Assembly: GCF_009765445.1 (NCBI RefSeq)
Contig: NZ_WHOY01000031.1
Location: forward strand, 3,393,774-3,457,773
DNA length: 64,000 bases
Direction of reading: 5' to 3'
From: Pantoea sp. BAV 3049
GTDB taxonomy: Bacteria > Pseudomonadota > Gammaproteobacteria > Enterobacterales > Enterobacteriaceae
Below are positions 47,101 to 56,818 of this stretch, piece by piece (position 1 is the first letter of the stretch; the number at the start of each line of letters is the position of its first letter). The position numbers were made by a program, and so were the translations under genes. The notes below the pieces were generated by a model. That model was not told the DNA's origin, ran no database searches, and was given only the letters and a program-made list of their open reading frames with translations.

Positions 47101-47129
47101 ATACTCCCTGCAAACTTTCCAGGGAGTAT
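47101..47129 (+). promoter_or_regulatory. Perfect inverted repeat at the ubiG ribosome site
   Basis: ATACTCCCTG (47101-47110) and CAGGGAGTAT (47120-47129) are exact complements with a 9-base spacer. The right arm contains the AGGGAG ribosome site of ubiG. The left arm overlaps a -10-like TATACT (47100-47105). It may act as an operator around the start site or as a translation-limiting hairpin. Confidence 0.6.
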
Positions 47130-47135
47130 GAGTAA

Positions 47136-47861
47136 ATGAAAGCAGAGCAAAACGGCCCGGTGAACGTCGATCATGATGAAATTGCCAAATTCGAAGCGGT
47201 AGCTTCCCGCTGGTGGGATCTGGAAGGCGAATTCAAACCTCTGCACCGCATTAATCCTTTGCGCCTGGGTTACATTGCCCAACACAGTAATGGCCTGTTC
47301 GGTAAGAAGGTGCTGGACGTTGGCTGCGGTGGCGGCATTCTGGCGGAAAGCATGGCCCGTGAAGGGGCGGAAGTGACCGGACTGGATATGGGTGCCGAGC
47401 CGCTGCAAATTGCCCGCCTGCATGCGCTTGAGAGCGGCGTGAAAGTTGATTACGTCCAGCAGACCGTGGAAGATCATGCGGAGCAGTTCGCCGGTCAGTA
47501 CGATGTGGTGACCTGCATGGAAATGCTGGAGCATGTGCCAGACCCGCGCTCCGTGGTACACGCCTGCGCCCGCCTGGTTAAGCCGGGTGGCGAAGTGTTC
47601 TTCTCAACCCTGAATCGCAACAGCAAGTCCTGGCTGATGGCCATTATCGGTGCGGAATACGTGCTGCGTATGGTTCCACGTGGCACCCACGACATTAAAA
47701 AGTTTATCCGCCCGGCAGAGCTGCTGAACTGGGTTGATGAAACTCCGCTGCGCGACCGTCATATCATTGGCCTGCACTACAACCCGCTGACCAACAAATT
47801 TAAGCTGGCCCCCGGCGTGGACGTCAACTATATGATTCACACCCACTGCCCGACTGAATAG
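47136..47861 (+). CDS. ubiG: Ubiquinone O-methyltransferase UbiG
   Basis: UbiG performs both O-methylations of ubiquinone synthesis with S-adenosylmethionine. The 241-residue protein has the SAM-binding motif [18 protein letters not shown] (residues about 58-75), the conserved [18 protein letters not shown] at the N-terminus, [13 protein letters not shown] and the membrane-interacting segment [19 protein letters not shown]. It is divergent from gyrA, as in E. coli. The start is fixed by AGGGAG and family alignment. Confidence 0.97.
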   Translation: MKAEQNGPVNVDHDEIAKFEAVASRWWDLEGEFKPLHRINPLRLGYIAQHSNGLFGKKVLDVGCGGGILAESMAREGAEVTGLDMGAEPLQIARLHALESGVKVDYVQQTVEDHAEQFAGQYDVVTCMEMLEHVPDPRSVVHACARLVKPGGEVFFSTLNRNSKSWLMAIIGAEYVLRMVPRGTHDIKKFIRPAELLNWVDETPLRDRHIIGLHYNPLTNKFKLAPGVDVNYMIHTHCPTE

Positions 47862-47880
47862 CCAGTAGCAGAAATACTGA

Positions 47881-47905
47881 TGCAGGCCGCTGTGCCTGCA
47901 TTATT
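47881..47905 (+). terminator. Weak terminator after ubiG
   Basis: TGCAGGC (47881-47887) pairs with GCCTGCA (47894-47900), then TTATTG. It starts 19 bases after the ubiG stop. The T tract is broken, so it may be only partly efficient. Confidence 0.45.
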
Positions 47906-48286
47906 GATCCTTAGGGTAAATTCCCGGTCTTCGTCACGTAACCGTCATAAGATTCCCTTAGATTAACGCCGCTGCCAGATCCTTTTCCTCTTAGACGGCT
48001 GACGGGGTTCTGCGGCAGGATAATTTCAAACCGGAAAAAGCTAATAATTTTCCGGTAAAACGGGAGCGGTTTAACGTTCCTGAAGGGCAGTTTTTGCGCA
48101 AATAAAATCATGAATTTTTAGCGCTGAACAAGAAACCCGCGCTTGATCAAATTTCTAAAAATTTTCTCAACCCGTTGACATTGCTACAGGGCCTTGAGAA
48201 ACGCGGACTTAGGAAAACAGCCCGGGTCCGATCAGCAAAATCTCGTGAAAATCAAGCCTTGTTAACCTCAGATAAATTACTAAAAT

Positions 48287-48334
48287 ACTCACCATATTGT
48301 TATCTGTACTTCCTTCACCCCCTATATATAGTGT
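48287..48334 (+). promoter_or_regulatory. Tandem NrdR boxes upstream of nrdA
   Basis: The box at 48319-48334 (CCCCTATATATAGTGT) agrees with the NrdR consensus ACACWATATATWGTGT at 14 of 16 positions. The box at 48287-48302 (ACTCACCATATTGTTA) agrees at 11. Their starts are 32 bases apart, the three-turn spacing typical of NrdR boxes. NrdR represses ribonucleotide reductase genes when dATP is high. The stretch 47906-48286 shows nothing else assignable. Confidence 0.75.
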
Positions 48335-48375
48335 TTATCCACAGAGTTACTCACATTTGAGTCAGTTGTGTATAA
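48335..48375 (+). promoter_or_regulatory. DnaA boxes upstream of nrdA
   Basis: TTATCCACA at 48335-48343 is a perfect DnaA box, and TGTGTATAA at 48367-48375 is a one-mismatch box on the other strand. Two DnaA boxes upstream of nrdAB are known in E. coli and couple its transcription to replication initiation. Confidence 0.8.
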
Positions 48376-48417
48376 ACAGGGGATACTTTCGACTTCACGG
48401 ACAGGATATTACTCGAC

Positions 48418-50703
48418 ATGAATCAAAGCCTGCTTGTCACTAAACGCGATGGCCGCACTGAACGCATTAATCTGGACAAAATCCACCGCGTGCTTGACTG
48501 GGCTGCAGAGGGCCTGCAGAACGTTTCCGTTTCTCAGGTTGAACTGCGTTCTCATATCCAGTTCTATGAAGGGATCAGAACCTCTGATATCCACGAAACC
48601 ATTATCAAATCCGCTGCGGACCTGATCTCCCGCGACGCACCGGATTATCAGTATATGGCTGCCCGCCTCGCCATTTTCCACCTGCGTAAAAAAGCCTACG
48701 GCCAGTTCGAGCCGCCAAAGCTGTACGATCAGGTGAAGCGTATGGTCGACCTCGGCAAATACGACAGCCATCTGCTGGAAGATTACAGCGCGGAAGAGTT
48801 CGAACAGCTGGACGGCTTTATCGACCACTGGCGCGACATGAACTTCTCTTACGCGGCGGTTAAGCAGCTGGAAGGCAAATATCTGGCGCAAAACCGCGTC
48901 AGCGGCGAAATTTACGAAAGCGCCCAGTTCCTGTACATTCTGGTCGCGGCCTGCCTGTTCTCTGGCTACCCGCGTGAGACCCGTCTGGACTACGTGAAGC
49001 GTTTCTACGATGCCATCTCCACCTTTAAAATCTCGTTGCCGACGCCAATCATGTCCGGCGTGCGTACCCCGACCCGTCAGTTCAGCTCCTGCGTGCTCAT
49101 CGAGTGCGGCGACAGCCTGGATTCGATCAACGCCACTTCCAGCGCTATCGTAAAATATGTGTCTCAGCGTGCCGGTATCGGTATCAACGCCGGTCGTATC
49201 CGTGCGCTGGGCAGCCCGATCCGTGGCGGCGAAGCGTTCCATACCGGTTGTATCCCGTTCTATAAACACTTCCAGACCGCGGTGAAGTCCTGCTCTCAGG
49301 GCGGCGTGCGTGGCGGAGCAGCAACGCTGTTCTACCCGATGTGGCATCTGGAAGTGGAAAGCCTGCTGGTGCTGAAGAACAACCGTGGGGTGGAAGGCAA
49401 CCGCGTTCGTCACATGGACTATGGCGTACAGATCAACAAGCTGATGTATACCCGCCTGTTGAAAGGCGAAGAGATCACCCTGTTCAGCCCGTCTGACGTA
49501 CCAGGCCTGTACGATGCGTTCTTCGCCGATCAGGAAGAGTTCGAGCGTCTTTACACCAAATACGAGAAAGATGACGGCATCCGTAAGCAGCGCGTGAAGG
49601 CCGTTGACCTGTTCTCGCTGATGATGCAGGAACGCGCCTCAACCGGCCGTATCTACATCCAGAACGTCGATCACTGCAACACCCACAGCCCGTTTGACCC
49701 GACTATCGCGCCGGTTCGCCAGTCTAACCTGTGCCTGGAAATCGCGCTGCCAACCAAGCCGCTGATGGATGTGAACGACGAGAACGGTGAAATCGCTCTG
49801 TGTACGCTGTCGGCGTTCAACCTGGGCGCGATTGAAAGCCTGGACGACCTGCAGGAGCTGGCAACGCTCGCCGTTCGTGCGCTGGACGCCCTGCTGGATT
49901 ACCAGGATTACCCCATTCCTGCCGCGAAGCGTGGCGCAATGGGCCGCCGTACGCTGGGTATTGGCGTGATCAACTTCGCCTACTATCTGGCGAAGCACGG
50001 CGTACGTTATTCTGACGGCAGCGCAAACAACCTGACCCACAAAACGTTTGAAGCCATTCAGTATTACCTGCTGAAAGCCTCTAACGATCTGGCGAAAGAG
50101 CAAGGCGCCTGCCCGTGGTTTAATGAAACGACCTATGCGCAGGGCATCCTGCCGATCGACACCTACAAGAAAGACCTGGATGCGATCAGCAACGAACCGC
50201 TGCATCTGGACTGGGAAACGCTGCGTGAAGAGATCAAAACGCACGGCCTGCGTAACTCCACGCTGTCTGCACTGATGCCGTCAGAAACCTCCTCGCAGAT
50301 TTCTAACGCCACCAACGGCATTGAGCCACCACGCGGCCACATCAGTATCAAAGCGTCGAAAGACGGTATCCTGCGTCAGGTTGTGCCTGAGTACGAACGC
50401 CTGAAAGACAGCTACGAGTTGTTGTGGGAAATGCCAAACAACGACGGTTATCTGCAACTGGTTGGCCTGATGCAGAAATTTATCGACCAGGCGATTTCGT
50501 CCAACACTAACTACGATCCAACCCGCTTTGAGAAGGGTCGTGTGCCGATGAAGCAACTGCTGAAAGACCTGCTGACCGCCTATAAATTTGGCGTCAAAAC
50601 GCTCTACTACCAGAACACCCGTGATGGCGCAGAAGACGCGCAGGATGACCTGGCCCCGTCCATTCAGGACGATGGCTGTGAAAGCGGCGCCTGCAAGATT
50701 TAA
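48418..50703 (+). CDS. nrdA: Ribonucleotide reductase class Ia, large subunit
   Basis: NrdA reduces ribonucleoside diphosphates to deoxy forms. The 761-residue protein keeps E. coli numbering: redox pair Cys225 (FSSCVL) and Cys462 (ALCTLS), thiyl-radical Cys439 (SNLCLEI), and C-terminal shuttle Cys754 and Cys759 (CESGACKI). An N-terminal ATP-cone (VTKRDGRTERINLDKIHRVL) gives dATP feedback. It is the first gene of nrdA-nrdB-yfaE and has NrdR and DnaA sites upstream. Confidence 0.98.
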   Translation: MNQSLLVTKRDGRTERINLDKIHRVLDWAAEGLQNVSVSQVELRSHIQFYEGIRTSDIHETIIKSAADLISRDAPDYQYMAARLAIFHLRKKAYGQFEPPKLYDQVKRMVDLGKYDSHLLEDYSAEEFEQLDGFIDHWRDMNFSYAAVKQLEGKYLAQNRVSGEIYESAQFLYILVAACLFSGYPRETRLDYVKRFYDAISTFKISLPTPIMSGVRTPTRQFSSCVLIECGDSLDSINATSSAIVKYVSQRAGIGINAGRIRALGSPIRGGEAFHTGCIPFYKHFQTAVKSCSQGGVRGGAATLFYPMWHLEVESLLVLKNNRGVEGNRVRHMDYGVQINKLMYTRLLKGEEITLFSPSDVPGLYDAFFADQEEFERLYTKYEKDDGIRKQRVKAVDLFSLMMQERASTGRIYIQNVDHCNTHSPFDPTIAPVRQSNLCLEIALPTKPLMDVNDENGEIALCTLSAFNLGAIESLDDLQELATLAVRALDALLDYQDYPIPAAKRGAMGRRTLGIGVINFAYYLAKHGVRYSDGSANNLTHKTFEAIQYYLLKASNDLAKEQGACPWFNETTYAQGILPIDTYKKDLDAISNEPLHLDWETLREEIKTHGLRNSTLSALMPSETSSQISNATNGIEPPRGHISIKASKDGILRQVVPEYERLKDSYELLWEMPNNDGYLQLVGLMQKFIDQAISSNTNYDPTRFEKGRVPMKQLLKDLLTAYKFGVKTLYYQNTRDGAEDAQDDLAPSIQDDGCESGACKI

Positions 50704-50711
50704 CACTCGAG

Positions 50712-50735
50712 TGGGGGCGAAATGATTCGCCCCCA
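50712..50735 (+). other. GC-rich intercistronic hairpin between nrdA and nrdB
   Basis: TGGGGGCGAA (50712-50721) and TTCGCCCCCA (50726-50735) form a perfect 10-base stem with the loop ATGA. No T tract follows, so it is more likely to set relative mRNA stability or partial readthrough than to end transcription. Confidence 0.6.
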
Positions 50736-50785
50736 ACCCTCTGTCCGGGCCAGATTCGCGGCCTGGCCTTACTGGATCACTATTC

Positions 50786-51916
50786 ATGGCTTACACAACG
50801 TTCTCGCAGAATAAAAACAACCAGCTGGATGAACCCATGTTCTTCGGTCAGCCAGTTAACGTCGCCCGCTACGATCAGCAGAAATATGACATCTTTGAAA
50901 AGCTGATCGAGAAGCAGCTCTCCTTCTTCTGGCGACCGGAAGAAGTGGACGTTTCGCGCGATCGTATCGACTATCAGGGTCTGCCGGACCATGAGAAGCA
51001 CATCTTTATCAGCAACCTGAAGTATCAGACGCTGCTGGACTCCATTCAGGGACGCAGCCCGAACGTTGCCCTGCTGCCGCTGATCTCCATTCCGGAGCTG
51101 GAAACCTGGGTTGAGACCTGGGCGTTCTCTGAAACGATCCATTCCCGCTCCTACACCCATATCATCCGCAATATCGTCAACGATCCGGCGATTGTTTTTG
51201 ACGATATCGTGACAAACGAGCAGATCCTGTCGCGCGCCAAAGATATCTCTGGCTACTACGATGACCTGATTGAGATGACCAACTACTGGCATCTGCTGGG
51301 TGAAGGCACCCATCAGGTTAACGGTAAAACCGTGACTGTCAGCCTGCGCGGCCTGAAAAAACAGCTCTATATCTGCCTGATGAGCGTTAACGCGCTGGAA
51401 GCTATCCGCTTCTATGTCAGCTTCGCCTGCTCCTTCGCCTTTGCCGAGCGCGAGCTGATGGAAGGCAACGCTAAAATCATCCGTCTGATTGCCCGTGACG
51501 AAGCACTGCATCTGACCGGCACCCAGCACATGCTGAACCTGCTGCGCAGTGGTGAAGACGATCCGGAGATGGCAGAAATCGCCAGTGAGTGCCGTCAGGA
51601 GTGCTACGACCTGTTCGTGCTGGCTGCTCAGCAGGAGAAAGAGTGGGCAGATTATCTGTTCCGTGACGGCTCGATGATTGGCCTGAACAAAGACATTCTG
51701 TGGCAGTACATTGAGTACATCACCAATATCCGTATGCAGGCGGTGGGTCTGGAGCTGCCGTTCAAAACCCGCTCGAACCCAATCCCGTGGATCAACTCGT
51801 GGCTGGTCTCTGACAACGTGCAGGTCGCACCGCAGGAAGTGGAAGTGAGCTCTTACCTGGTAGGTCAGATTGACTCAGAAGTGGGTGAAAACGACTTCGA
51901 CGACTTCCAGCTGTAA
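50786..51916 (+). CDS. nrdB: Ribonucleotide reductase class Ia, radical subunit
   Basis: NrdB holds the diiron centre and stable tyrosyl radical. The 376-residue protein has the radical tyrosine at codon 123 (HSRSYTHI, Tyr122 in mature numbering) and iron ligands in [21 protein letters not shown] and [12 protein letters not shown]. The C-terminal [12 protein letters not shown] tail binds NrdA. It follows nrdA by 82 bases with a GC-rich hairpin in between, and yfaE starts one base after its stop. Confidence 0.98.
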   Translation: MAYTTFSQNKNNQLDEPMFFGQPVNVARYDQQKYDIFEKLIEKQLSFFWRPEEVDVSRDRIDYQGLPDHEKHIFISNLKYQTLLDSIQGRSPNVALLPLISIPELETWVETWAFSETIHSRSYTHIIRNIVNDPAIVFDDIVTNEQILSRAKDISGYYDDLIEMTNYWHLLGEGTHQVNGKTVTVSLRGLKKQLYICLMSVNALEAIRFYVSFACSFAFAERELMEGNAKIIRLIARDEALHLTGTQHMLNLLRSGEDDPEMAEIASECRQECYDLFVLAAQQEKEWADYLFRDGSMIGLNKDILWQYIEYITNIRMQAVGLELPFKTRSNPIPWINSWLVSDNVQVAPQEVEVSSYLVGQIDSEVGENDFDDFQL

Positions 51917-51917
51917 A

Positions 51918-52178
51918 ATGGCAGGTTCGATCATTACGCTGCGTGCTTCCGGCACGCAGCTGCACTGCCAGGAAGAGCACCGCTCGCTGCTGGATGCGCT
52001 GGAATCCCACCGCATCCCGGTGGAATATCAGTGCCGGGAAGGCTACTGCGGCTCCTGCCGTACACGGCTACTGAAAGGGGAAGTCTGTTACGCCGCCCGG
52101 CCGCTGGCTTTCGTGCAGGATGGCGAGATCCTCCCCTGCTGCTGCACCGCTAACGGTGATATCGAAATCGAGATGTAG
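51918..52178 (+). CDS. yfaE: [2Fe-2S] ferredoxin YfaE, NrdB cofactor maintenance
   Basis: YfaE supplies electrons to rebuild the diferric-tyrosyl cofactor of NrdB. The 86-residue plant-type ferredoxin has the cluster cysteines CREGYCGSC (Cys39, Cys44, Cys47) and a fourth in the CCC run at residues 74-76. The ATG at 51918 lies one base after the nrdB stop; the longer frame from 51870 overlaps nrdB and is rejected. Confidence 0.95.
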   Translation: MAGSIITLRASGTQLHCQEEHRSLLDALESHRIPVEYQCREGYCGSCRTRLLKGEVCYAARPLAFVQDGEILPCCCTANGDIEIEM

Positions 52179-52212
52179 CGGTTCACCCGCTATAACAATC
52201 GTGCCTGCCTCA

Positions 52213-52242
52213 CTGAAGGGGCAAGTTTATTCCCCCCTTCAG
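52213..52242. terminator. Hairpin between convergent yfaE and yfaY
   Basis: CTGAAGGGG (52213-52221) and CCCCTTCAG (52234-52242) form a perfect 9-base stem with a 12-base loop. It lies between two convergent genes and probably ends or protects both messages. No T tract follows on either strand. Confidence 0.5.
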
Positions 52243-52260
52243 GATTGATTCGCCCGGCAA

Positions 52261-53457
52261 TTATCCCTGCAGTGTCTCAACCACATCAATCCAGCCGTGC
52301 CCGGTTGACACTTCCATGCCGTTGAGCCAGCGGCGCAGCATATTCAGCGCCATCATCGCCACTACGTCCTGACGGGCTTTCAGCCCGTGGCGATTAATGT
52401 TGAACTTCACCTTCTGCGCCCAGCTCCCTTCCGGCGTATGCAGCGCAAAGCCCAGATGCTCATCCTGCACCCCACCGACCACCAGCACCAGACTGGCGTC
52501 TCCGTCTGCAGCCAGCTGCTGACTGCGTTTGATCAACTCCGACAGCGTTTCCGCACGGGTTGGCAGCACGTTACCCGCTTTCAGCGGCGCGTCGGCAGAG
52601 GCCAGCTGCCACTGCAGCAGTCCGGCAGTAAATTGCTCACTGACCGCCAGGCTGTACCCCTTCTCCTTCAGGCGGCGTGAAATCTGGGCTGGCAGCCCTT
52701 CCGTTCCCTCAAAAATGGTACTTTCACCGGCGATTTCGCGTACCTGCTGCCAGAACTGCTCCATCTCACGCCGCCGTGAAGCCGGACCGTTCAGCTTGAG
52801 TTCAATAATCGGCATTGAGGCCCGGTAGCCCATTACCACGCCTTCCGGCAGCGGCAGCGGTTCAATTTCGGAAGCCAGATCGCTCTCGCCACGGCCAAAG
52901 GTGGTCATGCGCAGGCAGACTGGCGGCTCAGGCAGGGAGAAGCGGGTCTTCAGGCGCGGCAGGATTTGCTGCTCAACCATCACTTTATATTCGGAGGGAA
53001 CGCCAGGCGTGAAGAAAATCCAGCAGCGGTTCAGTTCGATGGCGAAACCGCAGGCTGTGCCGACCGGGTTATCCAGCATTTCGGCACCAGCCGGGATTTC
53101 AGCTTGTTTACGGTTGCTGTCCGCCATTTTGCGGCCGCGTCCGGCGAAGAAGGCTTCCATTTTCGCCAGCCACTCTTCGTGCAGCACCAGGCCCACCCCC
53201 GCAGCTTTTGCCGCAGCCAGCGCGCTCAAATCATCGCTGGTCGGGCCGAGGCCGCCGTTCACAATCAGCACATCCGCCACTTTGCTGCGTTCGGTCAGCA
53301 CATTAACCAGTTCGGCCAGATTATCTCCCACCGTCTGGCGACTGGCCATTGGCAGACCGTTCTGGAACAGTACCTCAGCCAGCCAGGCCGCATTGGTATC
53401 GACAATTTGTCCATGCAGCACTTCATCGCCGGTGGCGAGCATTTCCACTCTTATCAT
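52261..53457 (-). CDS. yfaY: CinA-like protein YfaY
   Basis: YfaY resembles CinA, joining a MoaB/MogA-like molybdopterin-binding domain (residues about 4-170, with VNGGLGPTSDD and TPGVPSEY) to a degenerate NMN-deamidase-like C-terminal domain. In E. coli PncC, not YfaY, is the active NMN amidase, and the deamidase motif here looks eroded (SLAVSEQFTAGLLQWQLA). The 398-residue length equals E. coli YfaY (400). Its role is unknown. It begins upstream of no obvious partner and is next to menE. Confidence 0.88.
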   Translation of the reverse strand: MIRVEMLATGDEVLHGQIVDTNAAWLAEVLFQNGLPMASRQTVGDNLAELVNVLTERSKVADVLIVNGGLGPTSDDLSALAAAKAAGVGLVLHEEWLAKMEAFFAGRGRKMADSNRKQAEIPAGAEMLDNPVGTACGFAIELNRCWIFFTPGVPSEYKVMVEQQILPRLKTRFSLPEPPVCLRMTTFGRGESDLASEIEPLPLPEGVVMGYRASMPIIELKLNGPASRRREMEQFWQQVREIAGESTIFEGTEGLPAQISRRLKEKGYSLAVSEQFTAGLLQWQLASADAPLKAGNVLPTRAETLSELIKRSQQLAADGDASLVLVVGGVQDEHLGFALHTPEGSWAQKVKFNINRHGLKARQDVVAMMALNMLRRWLNGMEVSTGHGWIDVVETLQG

Positions 53458-53539
53458 TTTGTTCTCCGGATCGGTCAGGTTTGTTAACTGTATGAAGCCA
53501 ACCCGGGAAACACAATGTCATTTTTTGCTCGTCGTGCGT

Positions 53540-54964
53540 TTAGTCCGCTTCCTGCCTGGCCACCCACTCCACCAGCCGCTGCCGCGAGATTTTGATCCCG
53601 CCACTGTTCAGCTCCGGCAGTACGTACCATCTTACCGGCCGCTGAAAGCCCGCAAGCAGGGTTTTTGACCACGCTTCCAGCTCCGGTAACGTCACCTCAG
53701 CTTTCAGGGTGACCAGCGCCACCGGGCGATGACCGAACTCCTCATCCGCTTTTGGCACAATAAATATCTGCTCCACCGCCGGATGGGTCAGCAGCACGGC
53801 CTCAACCTGCTCCGGCTGGATGCCTTCCCCGGCAGAGAAAAACTGATTGTCCAGCCGCCCGGTCAGATGCAGGCCATCATCATCAAGGTAACCACCATCG
53901 CGGGTGGTGAACCAGCCGCCGTTGCCGGCCAGTGACAGCAGATACCCCTGTCGCCAGTAGCCACACGCCAGCGCGGGAGACCGAATCTGCACTTCGCCCT
54001 CCACCACACGAACCTGCTGCCCGGCCAGAGGCTGGCCGACACCGTTGCAGCTATCGGCTCTTTTGGCCGTCACGGTGGAAGCCGTTTCGGTCATGCCATA
54101 ACCACACCAGCAGGCGATCCCTGCGGCCTCTGCCTGCTGCGTTAACGTCTCGGGGATCGCTGCGCCGCCCAGCAATACGTTATGCAGATTCTCCGGCAAC
54201 CGTGGCTGCTGCAACAGCCGCCAGAGTTGAGTGGGCACCAGAGAAGCAAAGGTCGACAGATCCAGCGCCTGATGCAGCGGCGCGTCGCCGGGTAGCACCA
54301 GGTTTGCCCCTGCCAGCAGCCAGCGCCAGATAATCCCCTGCCCTGACACGTGACACAGTGGCAGGGAGAGCAGCCAGCCGTCTTCAGCGGTGAAATTCAT
54401 TGTCGTCACCACACCATAAGCGCTGGCAAGATGCGCCCGGAAAGTGTGTGCAGCGGCTTTTGGCAGGCCACCCGAGCCTGAAGTGAGCGTCAGCGTCGCC
54501 AGCGCCTCCGGCTCCCAGTTTCGATCTGCCCGGCCTTTCTGATACTGCATACTCAGGGCCGGAATTCCGGCCGGGCTATCGCCCGTCAGCGTCAGGGCAA
54601 AATCGATATTCAGCACGGGTAAAAGAGTGGCGGTCTGCGACTCAGGAAGACGGGGGTTAAGCGGTAGCAGACGCGCGCCACACTGCAATAATGCCATGTA
54701 GGCCAGAAGAGCCTGTTCACTGTTACCGGCCTTCATTACCACACCACAGCCGGTATGCACTCCCTGACTGATAAACCCCATCGCCAGTTCATCAATCTGC
54801 TGCGCCAGCTGCGACCAGTTCAGGTTGTGACAACCCTCAGCCACGGCAATCTTCTGTGGCCGGAAGCGCGCCCAGTGCCGCCATGGCCAGTCGCTGAAAC
54901 GGACGGCCCCTTCAACTGCCGGCCCTGTCGCCTGCCGTATTCCGGTCAACTTTGAGAGGGCCAT
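53540..54964 (-). CDS. menE: o-succinylbenzoate-CoA ligase
   Basis: MenE activates o-succinylbenzoate with ATP and CoA in menaquinone synthesis. The 474-residue acyl-adenylate enzyme has the P-loop TLTLTSGSGGLPKAAAHT (about 156-173), the A5-type motif CWCGYGMTETAST, TGRLDNQFFSAGEGI and a C-terminal lysine in GGIKISRQRLVEW. It follows menC by 19 bases and ends the menF-D-H-B-C-E series. Confidence 0.95.
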   Translation of the reverse strand: MALSKLTGIRQATGPAVEGAVRFSDWPWRHWARFRPQKIAVAEGCHNLNWSQLAQQIDELAMGFISQGVHTGCGVVMKAGNSEQALLAYMALLQCGARLLPLNPRLPESQTATLLPVLNIDFALTLTGDSPAGIPALSMQYQKGRADRNWEPEALATLTLTSGSGGLPKAAAHTFRAHLASAYGVVTTMNFTAEDGWLLSLPLCHVSGQGIIWRWLLAGANLVLPGDAPLHQALDLSTFASLVPTQLWRLLQQPRLPENLHNVLLGGAAIPETLTQQAEAAGIACWCGYGMTETASTVTAKRADSCNGVGQPLAGQQVRVVEGEVQIRSPALACGYWRQGYLLSLAGNGGWFTTRDGGYLDDDGLHLTGRLDNQFFSAGEGIQPEQVEAVLLTHPAVEQIFIVPKADEEFGHRPVALVTLKAEVTLPELEAWSKTLLAGFQRPVRWYVLPELNSGGIKISRQRLVEWVARQEAD

Positions 54965-54983
54965 AACGCCTCCTGCATTTCAG

Positions 54984-55958
54984 TCAGCTCCAGCGTTGCC
55001 ATACTGCCTCCAGCTCTCCGGCAGGGATCAGCGCTAGCGAACAACCCGGCCAGCTGCGCTCCAGCTGGTGCTGCATCAGACCCAGCGTATCCAGTCCGGG
55101 CAGGGAAGAAGGCGTCAGCCAGGCGGCAATACGCGCCAGCTGGGTCAACCCGAGACTGGATTCCACTGAGGAGCTGATAACCGCTGAAATGCCAGCCTGT
55201 TCTGCCTGTGCCAATAGCGCCCGGATTCTGGTCAGGCTGCCGGTCAGCATCGGTTTGATCACTATCGTGCGCAAAAAAGGTTCAGCGACCGGCCGATAAT
55301 TCTCCTCACGCACGCTTTCGTCCCAGGCAAGCGCAATCCGGGTTTGCCGCGCAAACTCCCGCGACTCCTGTGGCGTGCGGCAAGGCTCTTCCAGAAAGGC
55401 AATACGCGGGCGCAGCTCAATGGAAACAAAGCGGGCGAACTGCAGGGCTTTCTCCAGGCTCCACTGGCGATTGGCATCCAGTCGCAGAGTCAGATCTGGC
55501 AGCGCTTCCAGCAGCAGATTGACCATCATGCCGTCGCGCACCGGTTCATACCTCCCCACTTTCATTTTCGCCACCGGCCGGGTCTGTTCGTGCAGACGGT
55601 TGAACAGTTCATCCGGATCGCCCGTGCACAGCATGGCGCTGTCATAATTCCCGGCGGAAGGCAGCTCTCCGGCCAGTTCAGCCAGTGCGCAGCTCAGCCC
55701 GAATGCCACCGAGGGCAACTGGCTCTCTGCTGGCTGCTCACCCTGACACCAACTCTCCAGCCAGCCAGCTGCCGCGAACTGGGCCTCAGACTGCGTTTCC
55801 GCACTGAAGCCAGGCAGAGGGGCAATTTCCCCCCAGCCTTCACGATGACTCTCCGTCAGCCTGACCAGCAGCCCATTGCGCGCTTTTACCCGCCGGTCAC
55901 GCAGTACGGTCCCCGACTCCAGCGGGATGCTGTATGAAAATAACGTTGCGCCACGCAT
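54984..55958 (-). CDS. menC: o-succinylbenzoate synthase
   Basis: MenC dehydrates SHCHC to o-succinylbenzoate. It belongs to the enolase superfamily: the general bases lie in AKMKVGRYE (first Lys region) and [10 protein letters not shown], and the metal ligands in [17 protein letters not shown] and LAWDESVR. The 324-residue length is as in E. coli (320). The ATG at 55958 overlaps the last base of the menB stop, so the two are coupled. Confidence 0.95.
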   Translation of the reverse strand: MRGATLFSYSIPLESGTVLRDRRVKARNGLLVRLTESHREGWGEIAPLPGFSAETQSEAQFAAAGWLESWCQGEQPAESQLPSVAFGLSCALAELAGELPSAGNYDSAMLCTGDPDELFNRLHEQTRPVAKMKVGRYEPVRDGMMVNLLLEALPDLTLRLDANRQWSLEKALQFARFVSIELRPRIAFLEEPCRTPQESREFARQTRIALAWDESVREENYRPVAEPFLRTIVIKPMLTGSLTRIRALLAQAEQAGISAVISSSVESSLGLTQLARIAAWLTPSSLPGLDTLGLMQHQLERSWPGCSLALIPAGELEAVWQRWS

Positions 55959-56815
55959 TACGGATTACGCTTGAATTTGCTGAAGTCTGGCTGGCGCTTC
56001 TGGTTAAACGCATTGCGTCCTTCCTGCCCTTCTTCGGTCATATAGAACAGCATGGTGGCATTGCCCGCCAGCTCCTGCAGACCGGCCTGACCGTCACAGT
56101 CGGCATTCAGCGCCGCTTTCAGACAGCGCAGCGCCATCGGGCTGTTTTGCAGCATCTCGCGGCACCAGCGCACCGTTTCTCTTTCCAGTTCGGCCAGCGG
56201 CACTACGCTGTTAACCAGTCCCATCTCCAGCGCCTGCTGCGCGTTGTACATGCGGCACAGGAACCAGATTTCACGCGCCTTTTTCTGGCCGACGATGCGT
56301 GCCATATAAGCTGCTCCCCAGCCGCCGTCAAAAGAACCCACCTTTGGCCCGGTCTGGCCGAACTGCGCGTTATCGGCGGCGATGGTCAGGTCACACATCA
56401 TATGCAACACATGACCGCCGCCCACGGCATAGCCTGCCACCATCGCCACCACCGGCTTGGGACAGGTGCGGATCTGACGCTGAAAATCCAGCACGTTGAG
56501 ATGATGAACGCCGGATTCATCCCGGTAACCGCCGTAATCGCCGCGAATTTTCTGGTCGCCACCGGCGCAGAATGCCTTCTCGCCTTCGCCGGTCAGCACT
56601 ATCACGCCAATCTGCTCGTCGTTGCGGGCATCGCTCAGCGCCAGCAGCATCTCCTTCACCGTCTGCGGGCGGAAGGCGTTACGGACTTCAGGCCGGTTAA
56701 TGGTGATGCGGGCAATGCCGTCAGCCGATTTGTCAAAGCGGATGTCGCTGAAACCGGTGCCACAGTCGCGCCATTCCACTGGGGCATACAGCATCTCTTC
56801 ATCGGGGTAAATCAT
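55958..56815 (-). CDS. menB: 1,4-dihydroxy-2-naphthoyl-CoA synthase
   Basis: MenB cyclises o-succinylbenzoyl-CoA in a Dieckmann-type reaction. The 285-residue crotonase-fold protein has the oxyanion-hole [17 protein letters not shown] (about 85-101), [18 protein letters not shown] and the bicarbonate-binding [14 protein letters not shown] region of type I MenB. It lies 3 bases after menH and overlaps menC by one base. Confidence 0.97.
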   Translation of the reverse strand: MIYPDEEMLYAPVEWRDCGTGFSDIRFDKSADGIARITINRPEVRNAFRPQTVKEMLLALSDARNDEQIGVIVLTGEGEKAFCAGGDQKIRGDYGGYRDESGVHHLNVLDFQRQIRTCPKPVVAMVAGYAVGGGHVLHMMCDLTIAADNAQFGQTGPKVGSFDGGWGAAYMARIVGQKKAREIWFLCRMYNAQQALEMGLVNSVVPLAELERETVRWCREMLQNSPMALRCLKAALNADCDGQAGLQELAGNATMLFYMTEEGQEGRNAFNQKRQPDFSKFKRNP

Positions 56816-56818
56816 AAT

